Assembly (NCBI GenBank): GCA_019308145.1
Contig: JAFDIG010000044.1
Coordinates: forward strand, 1-11,602
Direction of reading: 5' to 3'
Source: Deltaproteobacteria bacterium
GTDB taxonomy: Bacteria; Desulfobacterota; JAFDIG01
Length of the DNA: 11,602 nucleotides
Below the pieces are notes generated by a model, which was not told the origin of the DNA, ran no database searches, and saw only the letters and a list, made by a program, of their open reading frames with translations. Shown here one piece after another: positions 1 through 7,407 of this stretch. Made by a program: the position numbers and the translations under genes. How positions within the stretch are numbered: the stretch's first letter is position 1; each line of letters opens with the position of its first letter.

Positions 1-21
1 CTCTTTGTTTAAAATAAAAAG

Positions 22-987
22 ATGGATAACAATACGAAATTAAGAGAGCTTAAATCTCAAATAAAGATCAACCCAGAAAAGGTCTCCATAGCTTTAGAGA
101 ACTTTATTAGAGAATATATGGAAAAATTAGAAAGGGAAGGGGTCATTTTTGGATTAAGTGGAGGAATAGATTCAGCAGTTGTTGCAACTTTATGTAAAAA
201 TAGCGTTGGAGAGGAAAAGTGTTTAGCCTTGATAATGCCAGAAAAAGATTCAAAAAAAGAACATATAGAAGATGCCATAAATTTTGCTAAAAAATTGAAC
301 ATTGAAACAAAACTTATAAATATAACCCCTTATCTAAAAGAATTAGGAGTATATAAACTATTTAGCCTAAGCAAAATCCCTTTCTTTGGAAAATTAAAAG
401 AGATGCTGTTAAAAAAAGCTTATAACTTTTATGAAAATAAAACAGGAGATAATCCCTTTTCAAGTAGTATTTTAGGTTTTAAAGGGAAACAATTTTCCTA
501 TTATTTAAAGAGAGGTAATGCCTATTATAGAATAAAACATAGGATAAGGATGGTATTACTTTATCTTTATGCTGAAGTTGAAAATAGGTTGGTAGCTGGA
601 GCAGCAAATAAAAGTGAATATAAAATTGGTTTTTTTGTAAAACATGGATGCGATGATGCAGCCGATATTATGCCTATTATAAACTTATATAAAACACAAG
701 TAAGGCAACTTGCTCAATATCTAAATATACCAGAAAGGATCATTAGCAAACCCCCTTCACCTGATATTATACCAGGCATTATTGATGAAGAAGCAATAGG
801 GATACCATATAAGGAATTAGACATAATTTTATTAGCGTTGGAAAAAGGATTAAATGTTTCTGATATAGCCAAATTGCTTGAAATAGAAGGAGAAAAGGTT
901 ATATATATAAAAAATTTAATCCAAAAGTCAGAACATATGAGGAAAACTTATAAACCTAAAGATATTTTATCAAATGGTCGGGTATAA
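22..987 (+). CDS. nadE: NAD(+) synthetase, ammonia-dependent type, with an internal insertion
   Basis: This enzyme adenylates and amidates nicotinic acid adenine dinucleotide to NAD in the cytoplasm. The N-type ATP-pyrophosphatase loop GLSGGIDS is at residues 44-51. The family's second conserved block (GAANKSEY, then DIMPIINLYKTQVRQLA) spans about 193-231. It is followed by KPPSPD, IDEE and the C-terminal SEHMR segment, which replaces the usual HKR. No glutaminase domain is present, so the expected nitrogen donor is ammonia. At 321 residues it is longer than the usual 245-275; most of the excess lies at about 112-165, between the early Rossmann half and the GNAYYRIKHRIRM helix. An in-frame stop (10-12) lies just upstream, so the ATG at 22 is the first usable start; only a weak A-rich sequence precedes it. 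The last residues (GRV) and the stop codon fall inside the hairpin of repeat copy A, so the 3' end seems to come from that repeat. Family call firm; enzymatic role inferred. Confidence 0.88.
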   Translation: MDNNTKLRELKSQIKINPEKVSIALENFIREYMEKLEREGVIFGLSGGIDSAVVATLCKNSVGEEKCLALIMPEKDSKKEHIEDAINFAKKLNIETKLINITPYLKELGVYKLFSLSKIPFFGKLKEMLLKKAYNFYENKTGDNPFSSSILGFKGKQFSYYLKRGNAYYRIKHRIRMVLLYLYAEVENRLVAGAANKSEYKIGFFVKHGCDDAADIMPIINLYKTQVRQLAQYLNIPERIISKPPSPDIIPGIIDEEAIGIPYKELDIILLALEKGLNVSDIAKLLEIEGEKVIYIKNLIQKSEHMRKTYKPKDILSNGRV

Positions 988-1064
988 CACCCGACCCTAT
1001 GGATTTTAACACAAATTTTTTTACCTTAAATTAGCTCACACATAATTTTCAGTGTAAACTAATT
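976..1064 (+). repeat. Dispersed structured repeat, copy A
   Basis: A hairpin with 8-bp arms (GGTCGGGT at 976-983, ACCCGACC at 989-996) and a 5-nt loop starts the element. It is followed by CTATGGATTTTAA, an AT-rich stretch with seven T (1016-1022), and an imperfect inverted box (TTAGCTCACAC ... GTGTAAACTAA). The same order of parts, at nearly identical spacing, recurs at 5234-5324. The two copies share the 16-mer TCACACATAATTTTCA and a conserved CCGAC-CTA-GGA-TT-AA string whose differences are all C/T transitions. The hairpin overlaps the end of nadE: its loop carries most of the TAA stop. The element fills the gap between nadE and the convergent 91-residue gene and may help end both transcripts. 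The T-run starts 19 nt past the stem, so it is not a standard terminator. Confidence 0.75.
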
Positions 1065-1082
1065 GAAGAATTTTTAGATTCC

Positions 1083-1358
1083 CTATTTTTCTTTACCTAT
1101 ATAAGTAGTAGAACCTTTATTTGCTTCTAACTTCTTTTTCCACTCTTGTCTTTCAAGGCTGGCTTTAATCTCCTCAACCGAAAGATCATCTACAAAGTCA
1201 AGTGGGAGTGCAAGCCGATATAAAATCCTTCCTCTTTCAATAAATCTATATTCATAACGCATATGCATTACATATTTATATTCAATATTATAATTTGGAT
1301 ATTCTGACTTAAAATATTCTAATAGTGCTTTTGCTTTTTCTTTATCTTCAACCGCCAT
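1083..1358 (-). CDS. Small charged protein of unknown function
   Basis: I do not recognise this 91-residue protein. It has no signal peptide, membrane segment or cysteine. The sequence suggests an N-terminal helix (DKEKAKALLEYFKSEYP), a tyrosine- and arginine-rich middle likely to form beta strands (NIEYKYVMHMRYEYRF, then ILYRLALPLDF), and a lysine/glutamate-rich C-terminal helix beginning SVEEIKASLERQEWKKK. It looks like a real gene because a strong Shine-Dalgarno AGGAGGT (1363-1369) stands just before the ATG. It lies 51 bp downstream of the Cys-motif receiver gene on the same strand, so the two may be co-transcribed; a functional link is only a guess. Its 3' end faces nadE across repeat copy A. 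Confidence 0.7.
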   Translation of the reverse strand: MAVEDKEKAKALLEYFKSEYPNYNIEYKYVMHMRYEYRFIERGRILYRLALPLDFVDDLSVEEIKASLERQEWKKKLEANKGSTTYIGKEK

Positions 1359-1409
1359 TTTTACCTCCTATTATATTCATTTTATTGTATCTTTAAAATT
1401 TTTAAACCT

Positions 1410-2000
1410 CTAAACCTTTGAATCCAAAGCATCTCGCACTATACGAGCAAGAGTAATAGTAGTGTATGGTTTTTGAATTAAAGAAAAAACCTTTACCTCT
1501 TTCACCTCCTTCATAGCTTCATCTAATGAATTTTCTATTGAAAGAATAACTTTTAAATTTGGTTTTAATCTCCTAAAATTGTTAATTAAATCACTAAATG
1601 AAAATGATGAGATATTAAAATCCAGCACAGCCAGAGCTATATCATTTTTTTTCTCTAAAAATCTTGTAAGAGCCTCTTCACCAGAAGCGGTTACTATCTG
1701 ATAACCAAATGTATTTAAATTTGTTTCGCAATAATCTCTCATCACTTTATCATCATCTACAATAAATATTGTTTCATTTCCCCCTTTAATTGATAAACCT
1801 TTTAAATCTTCAACCCTTGGCATTCTTTGACCAGCAACAAGTTGAGGGAGTTCTTTAGGCAACTCTACTTTAGTTCTATCTATGTCTATTGAACCTCTAT
1901 ATTTGCGATCAAAACATAAAAAATAATGTCTACCCCGAAACATAGAACATTCACGGCACAATTTGCCAGAAAAAGGGCATATCATCTTTTTCTTTGCCAT
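1410..2000 (-). CDS. Response-regulator receiver protein with N-terminal Cys4 motif, no output domain
   Basis: Residues 1-30 carry four cysteines (C8, C15, C18, C29; spacing C-x6-C-x2-C-x10-C) in the stretch CPFSGKLCRECSMFRGRHY, which looks like a metal or Fe-S site. A linker of about 45 residues leads to a CheY-like receiver domain (about 76-194). It has the acidic cluster D82/D83/D84, phospho-acceptor D127 in AVLDFNI, the switch Ser S154 in VILSIEN and the conserved K177 in LIQKPY, so it should be phosphorylatable. No DNA-binding or enzymatic output domain follows, and no histidine kinase is in the window. The Cys motif is of a kind I associate with sulfate-reducing deltaproteobacteria; that is recollection, not a search. 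The ATG at 2000 is preceded by a modest GAAGG about 9 nt upstream. The 91-residue orphan follows. The receiver call is firm; metal binding and signalling role are inferred. Confidence 0.82.
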   Translation of the reverse strand: MAKKKMICPFSGKLCRECSMFRGRHYFLCFDRKYRGSIDIDRTKVELPKELPQLVAGQRMPRVEDLKGLSIKGGNETIFIVDDDKVMRDYCETNLNTFGYQIVTASGEEALTRFLEKKNDIALAVLDFNISSFSFSDLINNFRRLKPNLKVILSIENSLDEAMKEVKEVKVFSLIQKPYTTITLARIVRDALDSKV

Positions 2001-2326
2001 TTAAAATCGCCTTCTTTCCTTATTTTTTCCCTTTTTGAGGGTTTAAATCTAAAAGTAAAGTATCAACTTCAAAATCAAAAGTCAATAGAAAGAAGCTTTT
2101 TAAAAGATCTTTTTAAATTTAAATATACTAATAATATTAAATACTTAAAAAAAATTGACAATTTAAAAATGCCTATTAAAAATTAAAAACAAACAAAAAA
2201 TTAAAATCCTGTTATATTTTATTTAATAATTGATAGATATTTTTATTAAAACCAATTTATCTTATAGTTTAAAATCATTATGAAAAACAAAAAAAGTGTT
2301 TATATTTTGTTTAATAAGGAAATAAA
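2001..2326. other. AT-rich intergenic gap, no gene seen
   Basis: This 326-bp stretch separates the chelatase-type gene from the receiver gene; both are on the minus strand. I see no credible gene. The plus-strand open frame here starts inside the receiver gene, has low-complexity composition and lacks a ribosome site. It should hold the receiver gene's promoter. One weak minus-strand candidate is TTGACT at 2085-2080, with GATACT-like sequence 15 nt downstream. A weak AT-only stem (AAACAAAA at 2285-2292 with TTTTGTTT at 2305-2312) lies just past the chelatase stop codon and is not convincing as a terminator. Confidence 0.5.
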
Positions 2327-4270
2327 CTAACCAGAAAGTACTTCTAAGAGCCTCTCTGTTGTTAAATTTGAGATATGTACATATTTTCCATCCATTGCTC
2401 TTGCTAATTCCCTTGCATATCCAAAAGAGAGATGGTTTTCCTCTGTATCAACAAAAATAGAAGAGATCTTTTCCTTTTTTATCATACTTGCTATATCCTC
2501 TGCCATTTGAATCGGATCAACACCTGTTGGGCTATTAGCCTTACCATCAGAAATAACAACCATAAGAGGATGAAAATTAGGATTTTTATTCCTTTCAATT
2601 AAAAGCAATTCAAGACCCTTCTTAAGCCCCAAAGCAAGAGGAGTTTTCCCACCTGTTGGTATGTCTCTAAGTTTCTTTATTGCAAGGGTTACACTGCTTG
2701 TTAATGGTAATACTGTTTCAGCCTTCTCCCCTCTAAATACTACCATCCCCACTCTATCTCTTTTTTGATACGAATCATTAAGCATAGCTAAAATAGCAGC
2801 TTTAGTCTGAATCATCTGATTTTTTATGCCCATTGAACCACTTCCATCAACTACAAAAACAATTGAATTTGAAGCCTTTATCTCTTTTACCTTTTCCCTT
2901 AGGTCTGATTTCTTTAAAATTAGAGGTCCATTTAATCTGCCCCTTTTTTTCTGAAAAGGAGCAGCAAAACGTAAAGTAGCATCAATTGATAACTCTCTTA
3001 TTTTCCCTTTTGGAATCCTATTAGTTACATAAAAACCTCTTTCTCCTTGAGTGATTACCTGCCTCTTTCTCCCTAAAAAAGATGTAATTGTTTTTCTTTT
3101 TGATCTTTTTAAAGGAAATCCTTTAAAAATAGTAGGGTCTCCAACTGGGTACGAGATCCATTTGAGCTCACTCATATCTTTACCAGATGAGGGTTTTGGA
3201 TTATTATATTTTGTATCCTTTGGCTCTTCTATATAATTACTCTTCTCAAGCTTTTTTAGTACCTCTTCAACATTTCTTTTAGTATCTTCTGAAGAAAGTG
3301 GGTTGATTATCCTATGAGCAAATACAAAAGGAGCAATCTCTATTATATCTCTTTTTGTAACAAAGTTCCTTTCTTCAAAGGCTGCTTTAGCCATAGCCGC
3401 TCTAACTATCACTAAATCAGCCCTATGCCCTTCTACACTCATTAAAAGAGAAAGGGAACTTACTAAATGCAAAAGCTCTTTATCTATTTTTATATCTTTC
3501 AATAAATCTTTTGCTCTTTCAATCCTATATTTAGCTCTTTCTTCTTCCTTTTTCCACTTCCCAATAAAACTATCTGCATCTTTCTCAAATTCAATTCTTC
3601 TTTTTATTATCTCAATTCTTTCATCTATATTTGAAATTCCTTTTATATCAACACACAAACCAAACCTATCAAGAAGTTGAGGACGAAGTTCTCCTTCCTC
3701 TGGATTCATGGTTCCAACAAGTGTAAACCTTGCAGGATGAGAAAAAGATATCCCCTCTCGTTCAACCTTATTTACACCCATAGCAGCACTATCAAGAAGT
3801 AAATCTACAAGATGGTCTGGTAAAAGATTGATCTCATCTACATAAAGTATCCCTCTATGCGCCCAAGCAAGAAGTCCTGGTTCAAATTTTTTATGACCGC
3901 TTTTTATCGCTTCTTCTATATCAATAGAACCAACGACTCTTTCTTCAGTAGCACCAATAGGGAGTTCAACTAATCTTACCTTTTTATACTCGGTCTCAAA
4001 TTTTTCTCCTTTTTTGCTTTGCTTTAGACATTTCTCACACATCTCTGTTGGATCGTCTGGGTTACAGCCAAATATACATGACTTAATACGTTTTATCTTA
4101 GGCAAAACATTAACCAAGCCTCTTACAGCAAGTGATTTACCAGTTCCCCTTTCCCCCCTTAAAAGAACACCACCAATATGAGGATAAATAACAGCTAAAA
4201 TAAGAGCAAGCTTCATCTTCTCTTGACCAACAATAGCAGTAAAAGGAAATGTTAAATCTTTACTATTCAT
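2327..4270 (-). CDS. Fused ChlI/ChlD-type AAA+ and VWA protein (putative cobalt/magnesium chelatase ATPase subunit)
   Basis: The N-terminal half is a BchI/ChlI-like AAA+ motor: Walker A GERGTGKS (39-46), the family's cysteine-containing insert (C65, C69, C78, C81), Walker B ILYVDEIN (141-148), sensor-1 region VGTMNPEEGELRPQLLDRFG (185-204) with arginine R202, and sensor-2 GHRADLVIVRAA (281-292). A basic linker of about 80 residues leads to a von Willebrand A domain (about 465-645) with a complete MIDAS metal site: DGSGSM (475-480), T543 and D575 in ISDG. This fused form is usually annotated as a putative cobaltochelatase. It would use ATP hydrolysis to drive a large CobN/ChlH-type subunit inserting metal into a tetrapyrrole. 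No such subunit or tetrapyrrole gene is in the window, so the substrate is open; a MoxR-like chaperone role is the alternative. The ATG has AAGGAG 14 nt upstream. The gene lies 22 bp after the DMT transporter, probably in the same transcript. Confidence 0.85.
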   Translation of the reverse strand: MNSKDLTFPFTAIVGQEKMKLALILAVIYPHIGGVLLRGERGTGKSLAVRGLVNVLPKIKRIKSCIFGCNPDDPTEMCEKCLKQSKKGEKFETEYKKVRLVELPIGATEERVVGSIDIEEAIKSGHKKFEPGLLAWAHRGILYVDEINLLPDHLVDLLLDSAAMGVNKVEREGISFSHPARFTLVGTMNPEEGELRPQLLDRFGLCVDIKGISNIDERIEIIKRRIEFEKDADSFIGKWKKEEERAKYRIERAKDLLKDIKIDKELLHLVSSLSLLMSVEGHRADLVIVRAAMAKAAFEERNFVTKRDIIEIAPFVFAHRIINPLSSEDTKRNVEEVLKKLEKSNYIEEPKDTKYNNPKPSSGKDMSELKWISYPVGDPTIFKGFPLKRSKRKTITSFLGRKRQVITQGERGFYVTNRIPKGKIRELSIDATLRFAAPFQKKRGRLNGPLILKKSDLREKVKEIKASNSIVFVVDGSGSMGIKNQMIQTKAAILAMLNDSYQKRDRVGMVVFRGEKAETVLPLTSSVTLAIKKLRDIPTGGKTPLALGLKKGLELLLIERNKNPNFHPLMVVISDGKANSPTGVDPIQMAEDIASMIKKEKISSIFVDTEENHLSFGYARELARAMDGKYVHISNLTTERLLEVLSG

Positions 4271-4292
4271 CTCTTTTTCGCATCTCCTTATT

Positions 4293-5159
4293 TTATCCTT
4301 TAATACCTATAATAAATACTCCTAAAAAAATAAATAAACCAGATGCCAAACGCCATTTGAAACTCTTCTCCTTTAGAAAAAAGGCACTTAACAAAATACC
4401 AAATATGATAGACACCTGCCTTACTGATACAATATAACTAACTTGAGCAATCCGCATAACATATAAAATCAAAAGATAAGAAAAAAGATCGATTATTCCA
4501 ACAAGAGAAATCTCTTTCCATCTATTTTGTATCTCAGAAACAATTAAATCTCTATATTTAGAGAATATATAAAAACCTAAAAGGATAATGATTATTATAT
4601 GATCAAGATATATATATATAAAAGGATGAACAATTTTAACCCCTTGGCTATCTACAATAGAATAAATAGAAACTATAAGGGCAATCAATATACCCATTTG
4701 GTAAGATTTGTCTCTGAAATGAAAAAATGGTGTCAATAAAAAATCACGTGAAATCATTGGAATACCAATTAGATACGCTCCTAAAACCGTAAGAAAAATG
4801 CCTATAATACCCATAAAAGAGAGCTGCTCATGAATAAAAATAAAAGCCCACAAAAGCACAAATAAAGGAGCAGACCGAGATAAAGGGTAAATAAGAGACA
4901 AATCTCCTATTTTATACCCATATCCCAGCATAACAAAATATAGGGTATGAATTAAGCCTGTGGTTAAAATAAAAGTCCATCCTTTAAAAGGTATAACTTT
5001 TTCTTTTATAATTAAAAAAAGTGGTAAGTAAAAAATAAGGCTAAAAACAAGAGCAGCCCAAATGAATATAATCTTTTGCTCACTTCTTTTATATAGTAGA
5101 TTCCAAATAGCATGTAAAAAAGCAGAGAATACTACTATAATAAGTGGCTTTAATCCCAT
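4293..5159 (-). CDS. DMT superfamily (EamA) transporter
   Basis: This is an integral membrane protein of about 288 residues with roughly ten hydrophobic helices in two homologous halves, as in EamA drug/metabolite transporters. Family signatures include HAIWNLLYK near the N-terminus, GDLSLIYPLSRSAPLF ending the first half, and VSYIVSVRQVSIIFG then FFLKEKS in the second. The substrate cannot be told from sequence. I chose the ATG at 5159 (MGLKPLIIVV), which puts the first helix right at the start as is usual. A TTG at 5213 would add 18 unremarkable residues, and that TTG lies inside a 20-bp palindrome. Neither start has a Shine-Dalgarno. A promoter-like pair at 5194-5166 would start transcription at about this ATG. 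The chelatase-type gene follows after 22 bp and is likely co-transcribed; metal or precursor transport is possible but unproven. Confidence 0.85.
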   Translation of the reverse strand: MGLKPLIIVVFSAFLHAIWNLLYKRSEQKIIFIWAALVFSLIFYLPLFLIIKEKVIPFKGWTFILTTGLIHTLYFVMLGYGYKIGDLSLIYPLSRSAPLFVLLWAFIFIHEQLSFMGIIGIFLTVLGAYLIGIPMISRDFLLTPFFHFRDKSYQMGILIALIVSIYSIVDSQGVKIVHPFIYIYLDHIIIIILLGFYIFSKYRDLIVSEIQNRWKEISLVGIIDLFSYLLILYVMRIAQVSYIVSVRQVSIIFGILLSAFFLKEKSFKWRLASGLFIFLGVFIIGIKG

Positions 5160-5165
5160 GATTTT

Positions 5166-5194
5166 TTCATATATCTGAAGATGGTAAATGTCAA
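5166..5194 (-). promoter_or_regulatory. Candidate promoter for the DMT transporter
   Basis: On the minus strand a perfect TTGACA (5194-5189) is followed, after exactly 17 nt, by TATGAA (5171-5166; four of six matches to TATAAT). Transcription would begin about 7 nt further, at or next to the ATG at 5159, giving a leaderless or near-leaderless mRNA. That would fit the absence of a Shine-Dalgarno. Chance matches are common in DNA this AT-rich, though a perfect -35 at ideal spacing is less so. Confidence 0.4.
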
Positions 5195-5207
5195 GAAACA
5201 ATTGTAG

Positions 5208-5227
5208 AGGCAATTCATGAATTGCCT
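5208..5227. repeat. Perfect 20-bp palindrome
   Basis: AGGCAATTCATGAATTGCCT is identical to its reverse complement. The symmetry extends imperfectly outward to about 5203-5232 (TGTAG/CTATGCA flanks). It sits directly beside repeat copy B, just upstream of the transporter promoter candidate. GGCAATT recurs in the same gap (AAATTGCC near 5327-5333). Palindromes of this form occur as dispersed intergenic repeats in many bacterial genomes. A dimeric operator or a cruciform/hairpin within the reductase 3' region are alternatives. Confidence 0.7.
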
Positions 5228-5233
5228 ATGCAT

Positions 5234-5324
5234 AGTGGGCTCCAAAATCCGACTCTACGGACTTCAATAAGAAATATTTTTAGTATTAATTAATTCACAC
5301 ATAATTTTCAACGTGAACTAATTA
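5234..5324 (+). repeat. Dispersed structured repeat, copy B
   Basis: This is the second copy of the element at 976-1064, in the same orientation on the plus strand. It has a degenerate hairpin with a 5-nt loop (GTGGGCT at 5235-5241, ATCCGAC at 5247-5253; five of seven pairs). CTACGGACTTCAA, an AT-rich spacer and an inverted box (TAATTAATTCAC ... GTGAACTAATTA, one mismatch) follow. The distance from CCGAC to the shared TCACACATAATTTTCA is 46 nt here and 45 nt in copy A. By eye about three quarters of positions agree. It lies between the flavin reductase stop (5383) and the transporter, antisense to both. Confidence 0.75.
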
Positions 5325-5382
5325 TAAATTGCCTTAAAATCTAATTTTCTTTAAACAATTTTATCTTATAAATTCTATTTCT

Positions 5383-7242
5383 CTACAAACTGTTTGCAAG
5401 TTGATATGCAGAATGAATAGCATCAATTGCTTTGCCAACCTTTTTTGCATCCCCTATTACATAAACAGGCACCTTACCTTTAATCTTATTTTCAAATGGA
5501 TTATAACTTTCCATACCAGCAGAAACAACTATAACATCAATATCTTCAAATTTTATATCCTCTCCATTCCTTTTTGCGTAAACGGTTTTGCCATCTATCT
5601 TTTGAATATGGGTATGATCACTAAAAACAGTCTCTTTTTCTTTTAGCATCTTCAGAGATAATGCTTTTGCGATCATCTCCATATCTTCTCCAAAATCAAC
5701 TGTTCTTTTGACCATTATTACCTTATTATTGTTTTTAATCAAAGCAGTAGCAATATCAACCCCAACAAGACCACCACCAATAATAAGAACCTTTTTGTTC
5801 TTCGGCATATTTTCTTCAAGTAAAATATCAGCCCAATAATAATTTTCAAGACCAGGGATAGAAAGTTTAACAGGCTGAGAACCAGTAGCAATGATTACAC
5901 CATCATAACCTGAAACAAGATCAGATTCTGTTGCCTCTTTTTTTATAAGGTTAACATTACTCTTTTCTATCTCTTTTATATAATAGGAAATAATTTTCTC
6001 CATTGATTTTTTATTTGGTGTCATATATGCATAATTAAATTGCCCCCCTAATTTACTTTTTTCATAAAGATCTACCTTATGCCCTCTTTTAATAAGATCA
6101 AGAGCTGCTTCCATTCCTGCCAATCCTCCCCCAACTACAGCATAATATTTTGTTTTTTCCGCTGGTTTAAACGTCTCCGCTTCTTTACCTAATGCAGGAT
6201 TAACTACACACATCAACCCTTGACCTTTTTTTACCCCGCCTAAGCATCCATCAGCGCATGCCATGCAAGGCCTATACTCCCCATCTATCTCTCCTAAATA
6301 TTTTCCAATAAAATCAGGATCTGATAACAAAGCCCTTCCAATAGCTATATAGTCAGAAATATCCTCATTTTTTATCTTTTCAATATCTTCAAAGCTATTT
6401 ATCTGGCCAACGGAAATAATAGGAATAGAGACCTCTTTTTTGATCTCTTTTGCCATCTCCCATGTTTTTCCTTTAGGAATAAACATATGCTGAAAATACC
6501 ATGGAGGTGTGGAGCAAACAGTGCCAGCTGAAACATGTATAGCAGATGCACCTGCCTCTTCTAACAACTTTGAAAACCTCTTCATTTCATTAAGCTTTAT
6601 GCCATTAGGAATCATCTCATCACCACTAATTCGTATAATAATAGGCAAATCAACCGCGTCCTTCACTGCCTTTAGTATCTCAAGAGGAAATCTTACTCTG
6701 TTTTCAAATGAACCACCATATTCATCATCTCTATCATTAACAAAAGGAGAAATAAATTGAGCAACAAGATAACCATGACCAAACTGTAATTCAATAATGT
6801 CAAAGTTAGATTCCTTTGCTCTTTTAGCAGATTGAACAAATAGTTGAATAACATTAGAGATATCATCTTTTGTCATCTTTTTTGGGGTTGCCCCACCATT
6901 TTCACAAGGCTTATCCGTTGATGATATAAAATAATTTCCAGGGATCATAGGATTTGCCATGCGACCTGGATGATTTAGATGAGCAACCGCTTTTGTTTCA
7001 TATTTGTGAAAAAGGGCTGTTAATCTTTTTAGCCCTTCGATCTTATCATCACTGTCAATACCAATTTGGGTGGGAATCTCTCTTAGACCTTTATCCAAAT
7101 ATAAAGGTTCAGGAGTAATAGCACCTAAATATTTTGCTCTCCTTTCATAAAAATCGAGATGTCTTTTTTTAATAAAACCATTTTGATCGCTATAACCAGT
7201 TTTTATTGGAGCAAATATAAAAAGGTTTTTTAAATTTAACAT
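5383..7242 (-). CDS. NADH:flavin oxidoreductase / 2,4-dienoyl-CoA reductase family (FMN, 4Fe-4S, FAD)
   Basis: A soluble three-cofactor enoate-reductase-type enzyme. Residues 1-315 form an old-yellow-enzyme TIM barrel: AHLNHPGR (87-94), FGHGYLVAQFISP (154-166), DEYGGS (173-178) and the phosphate-binding end DYIAIGRALLSDP (297-309). C326, C329, C333 and C345 (C-x2-C-x3-C-x11-C) match the 4Fe-4S site of dienoyl-CoA reductases. The C-terminal half has an FAD motif VVGGGLAGMEAA (369-380), an NAD(P)H motif IIGGGLVGVDIA (487-498) and the closing FAD segment VYVIGDA (593-599). Electrons should pass from NAD(P)H through FAD and Fe-S to FMN, which reduces an activated C=C bond; the substrate is unknown. 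The N-terminus starts at the first barrel strand, slightly shorter than usual. The ATG has a strong AAGGAGGAG (7254-7246). The gene is divergent from the LUD protein. Confidence 0.9.
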   Translation of the reverse strand: MLNLKNLFIFAPIKTGYSDQNGFIKKRHLDFYERRAKYLGAITPEPLYLDKGLREIPTQIGIDSDDKIEGLKRLTALFHKYETKAVAHLNHPGRMANPMIPGNYFISSTDKPCENGGATPKKMTKDDISNVIQLFVQSAKRAKESNFDIIELQFGHGYLVAQFISPFVNDRDDEYGGSFENRVRFPLEILKAVKDAVDLPIIIRISGDEMIPNGIKLNEMKRFSKLLEEAGASAIHVSAGTVCSTPPWYFQHMFIPKGKTWEMAKEIKKEVSIPIISVGQINSFEDIEKIKNEDISDYIAIGRALLSDPDFIGKYLGEIDGEYRPCMACADGCLGGVKKGQGLMCVVNPALGKEAETFKPAEKTKYYAVVGGGLAGMEAALDLIKRGHKVDLYEKSKLGGQFNYAYMTPNKKSMEKIISYYIKEIEKSNVNLIKKEATESDLVSGYDGVIIATGSQPVKLSIPGLENYYWADILLEENMPKNKKVLIIGGGLVGVDIATALIKNNNKVIMVKRTVDFGEDMEMIAKALSLKMLKEKETVFSDHTHIQKIDGKTVYAKRNGEDIKFEDIDVIVVSAGMESYNPFENKIKGKVPVYVIGDAKKVGKAIDAIHSAYQLANSL

Positions 7243-7407
7243 ATTCTCCTCCTTCTCTTTTTTTATCTTTTTTATTCTTTTAAGATCTAAATTTAGTTGA
7301 TTATTTCTTCTCTTTTGCTTTTCTAAAAATATACTCCCTTACAAAATAAATGGCAACATAATTTTATATATAGAAAAATAAAAAAATAAATATAAAAAAT
7401 AAAACAA

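Noticed and set aside
976..1023. Copy A hairpin as a standard Rho-independent terminator for nadE
   Set aside because: The T-run begins 19 nt after the stem rather than immediately, and the stem overlaps the stop codon.
1926..2186. Plus-strand open frame of 86 codons
   Set aside because: It begins antisense inside the receiver gene, has low-complexity AT-driven composition (many Lys, Ile, Asn) and no ribosome site.
2285..2312. Inverted repeat after the chelatase gene as terminator
   Set aside because: The stem is almost all A-T with a 12-nt loop, which is expected by chance in DNA this AT-rich.
5160..5213. TTG-initiated N-terminal extension of the DMT transporter
   Set aside because: The 18 extra residues match nothing in the family, the TTG lies in the palindrome, and a promoter-like pair lies downstream of it. 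Kept only as an alternative start.
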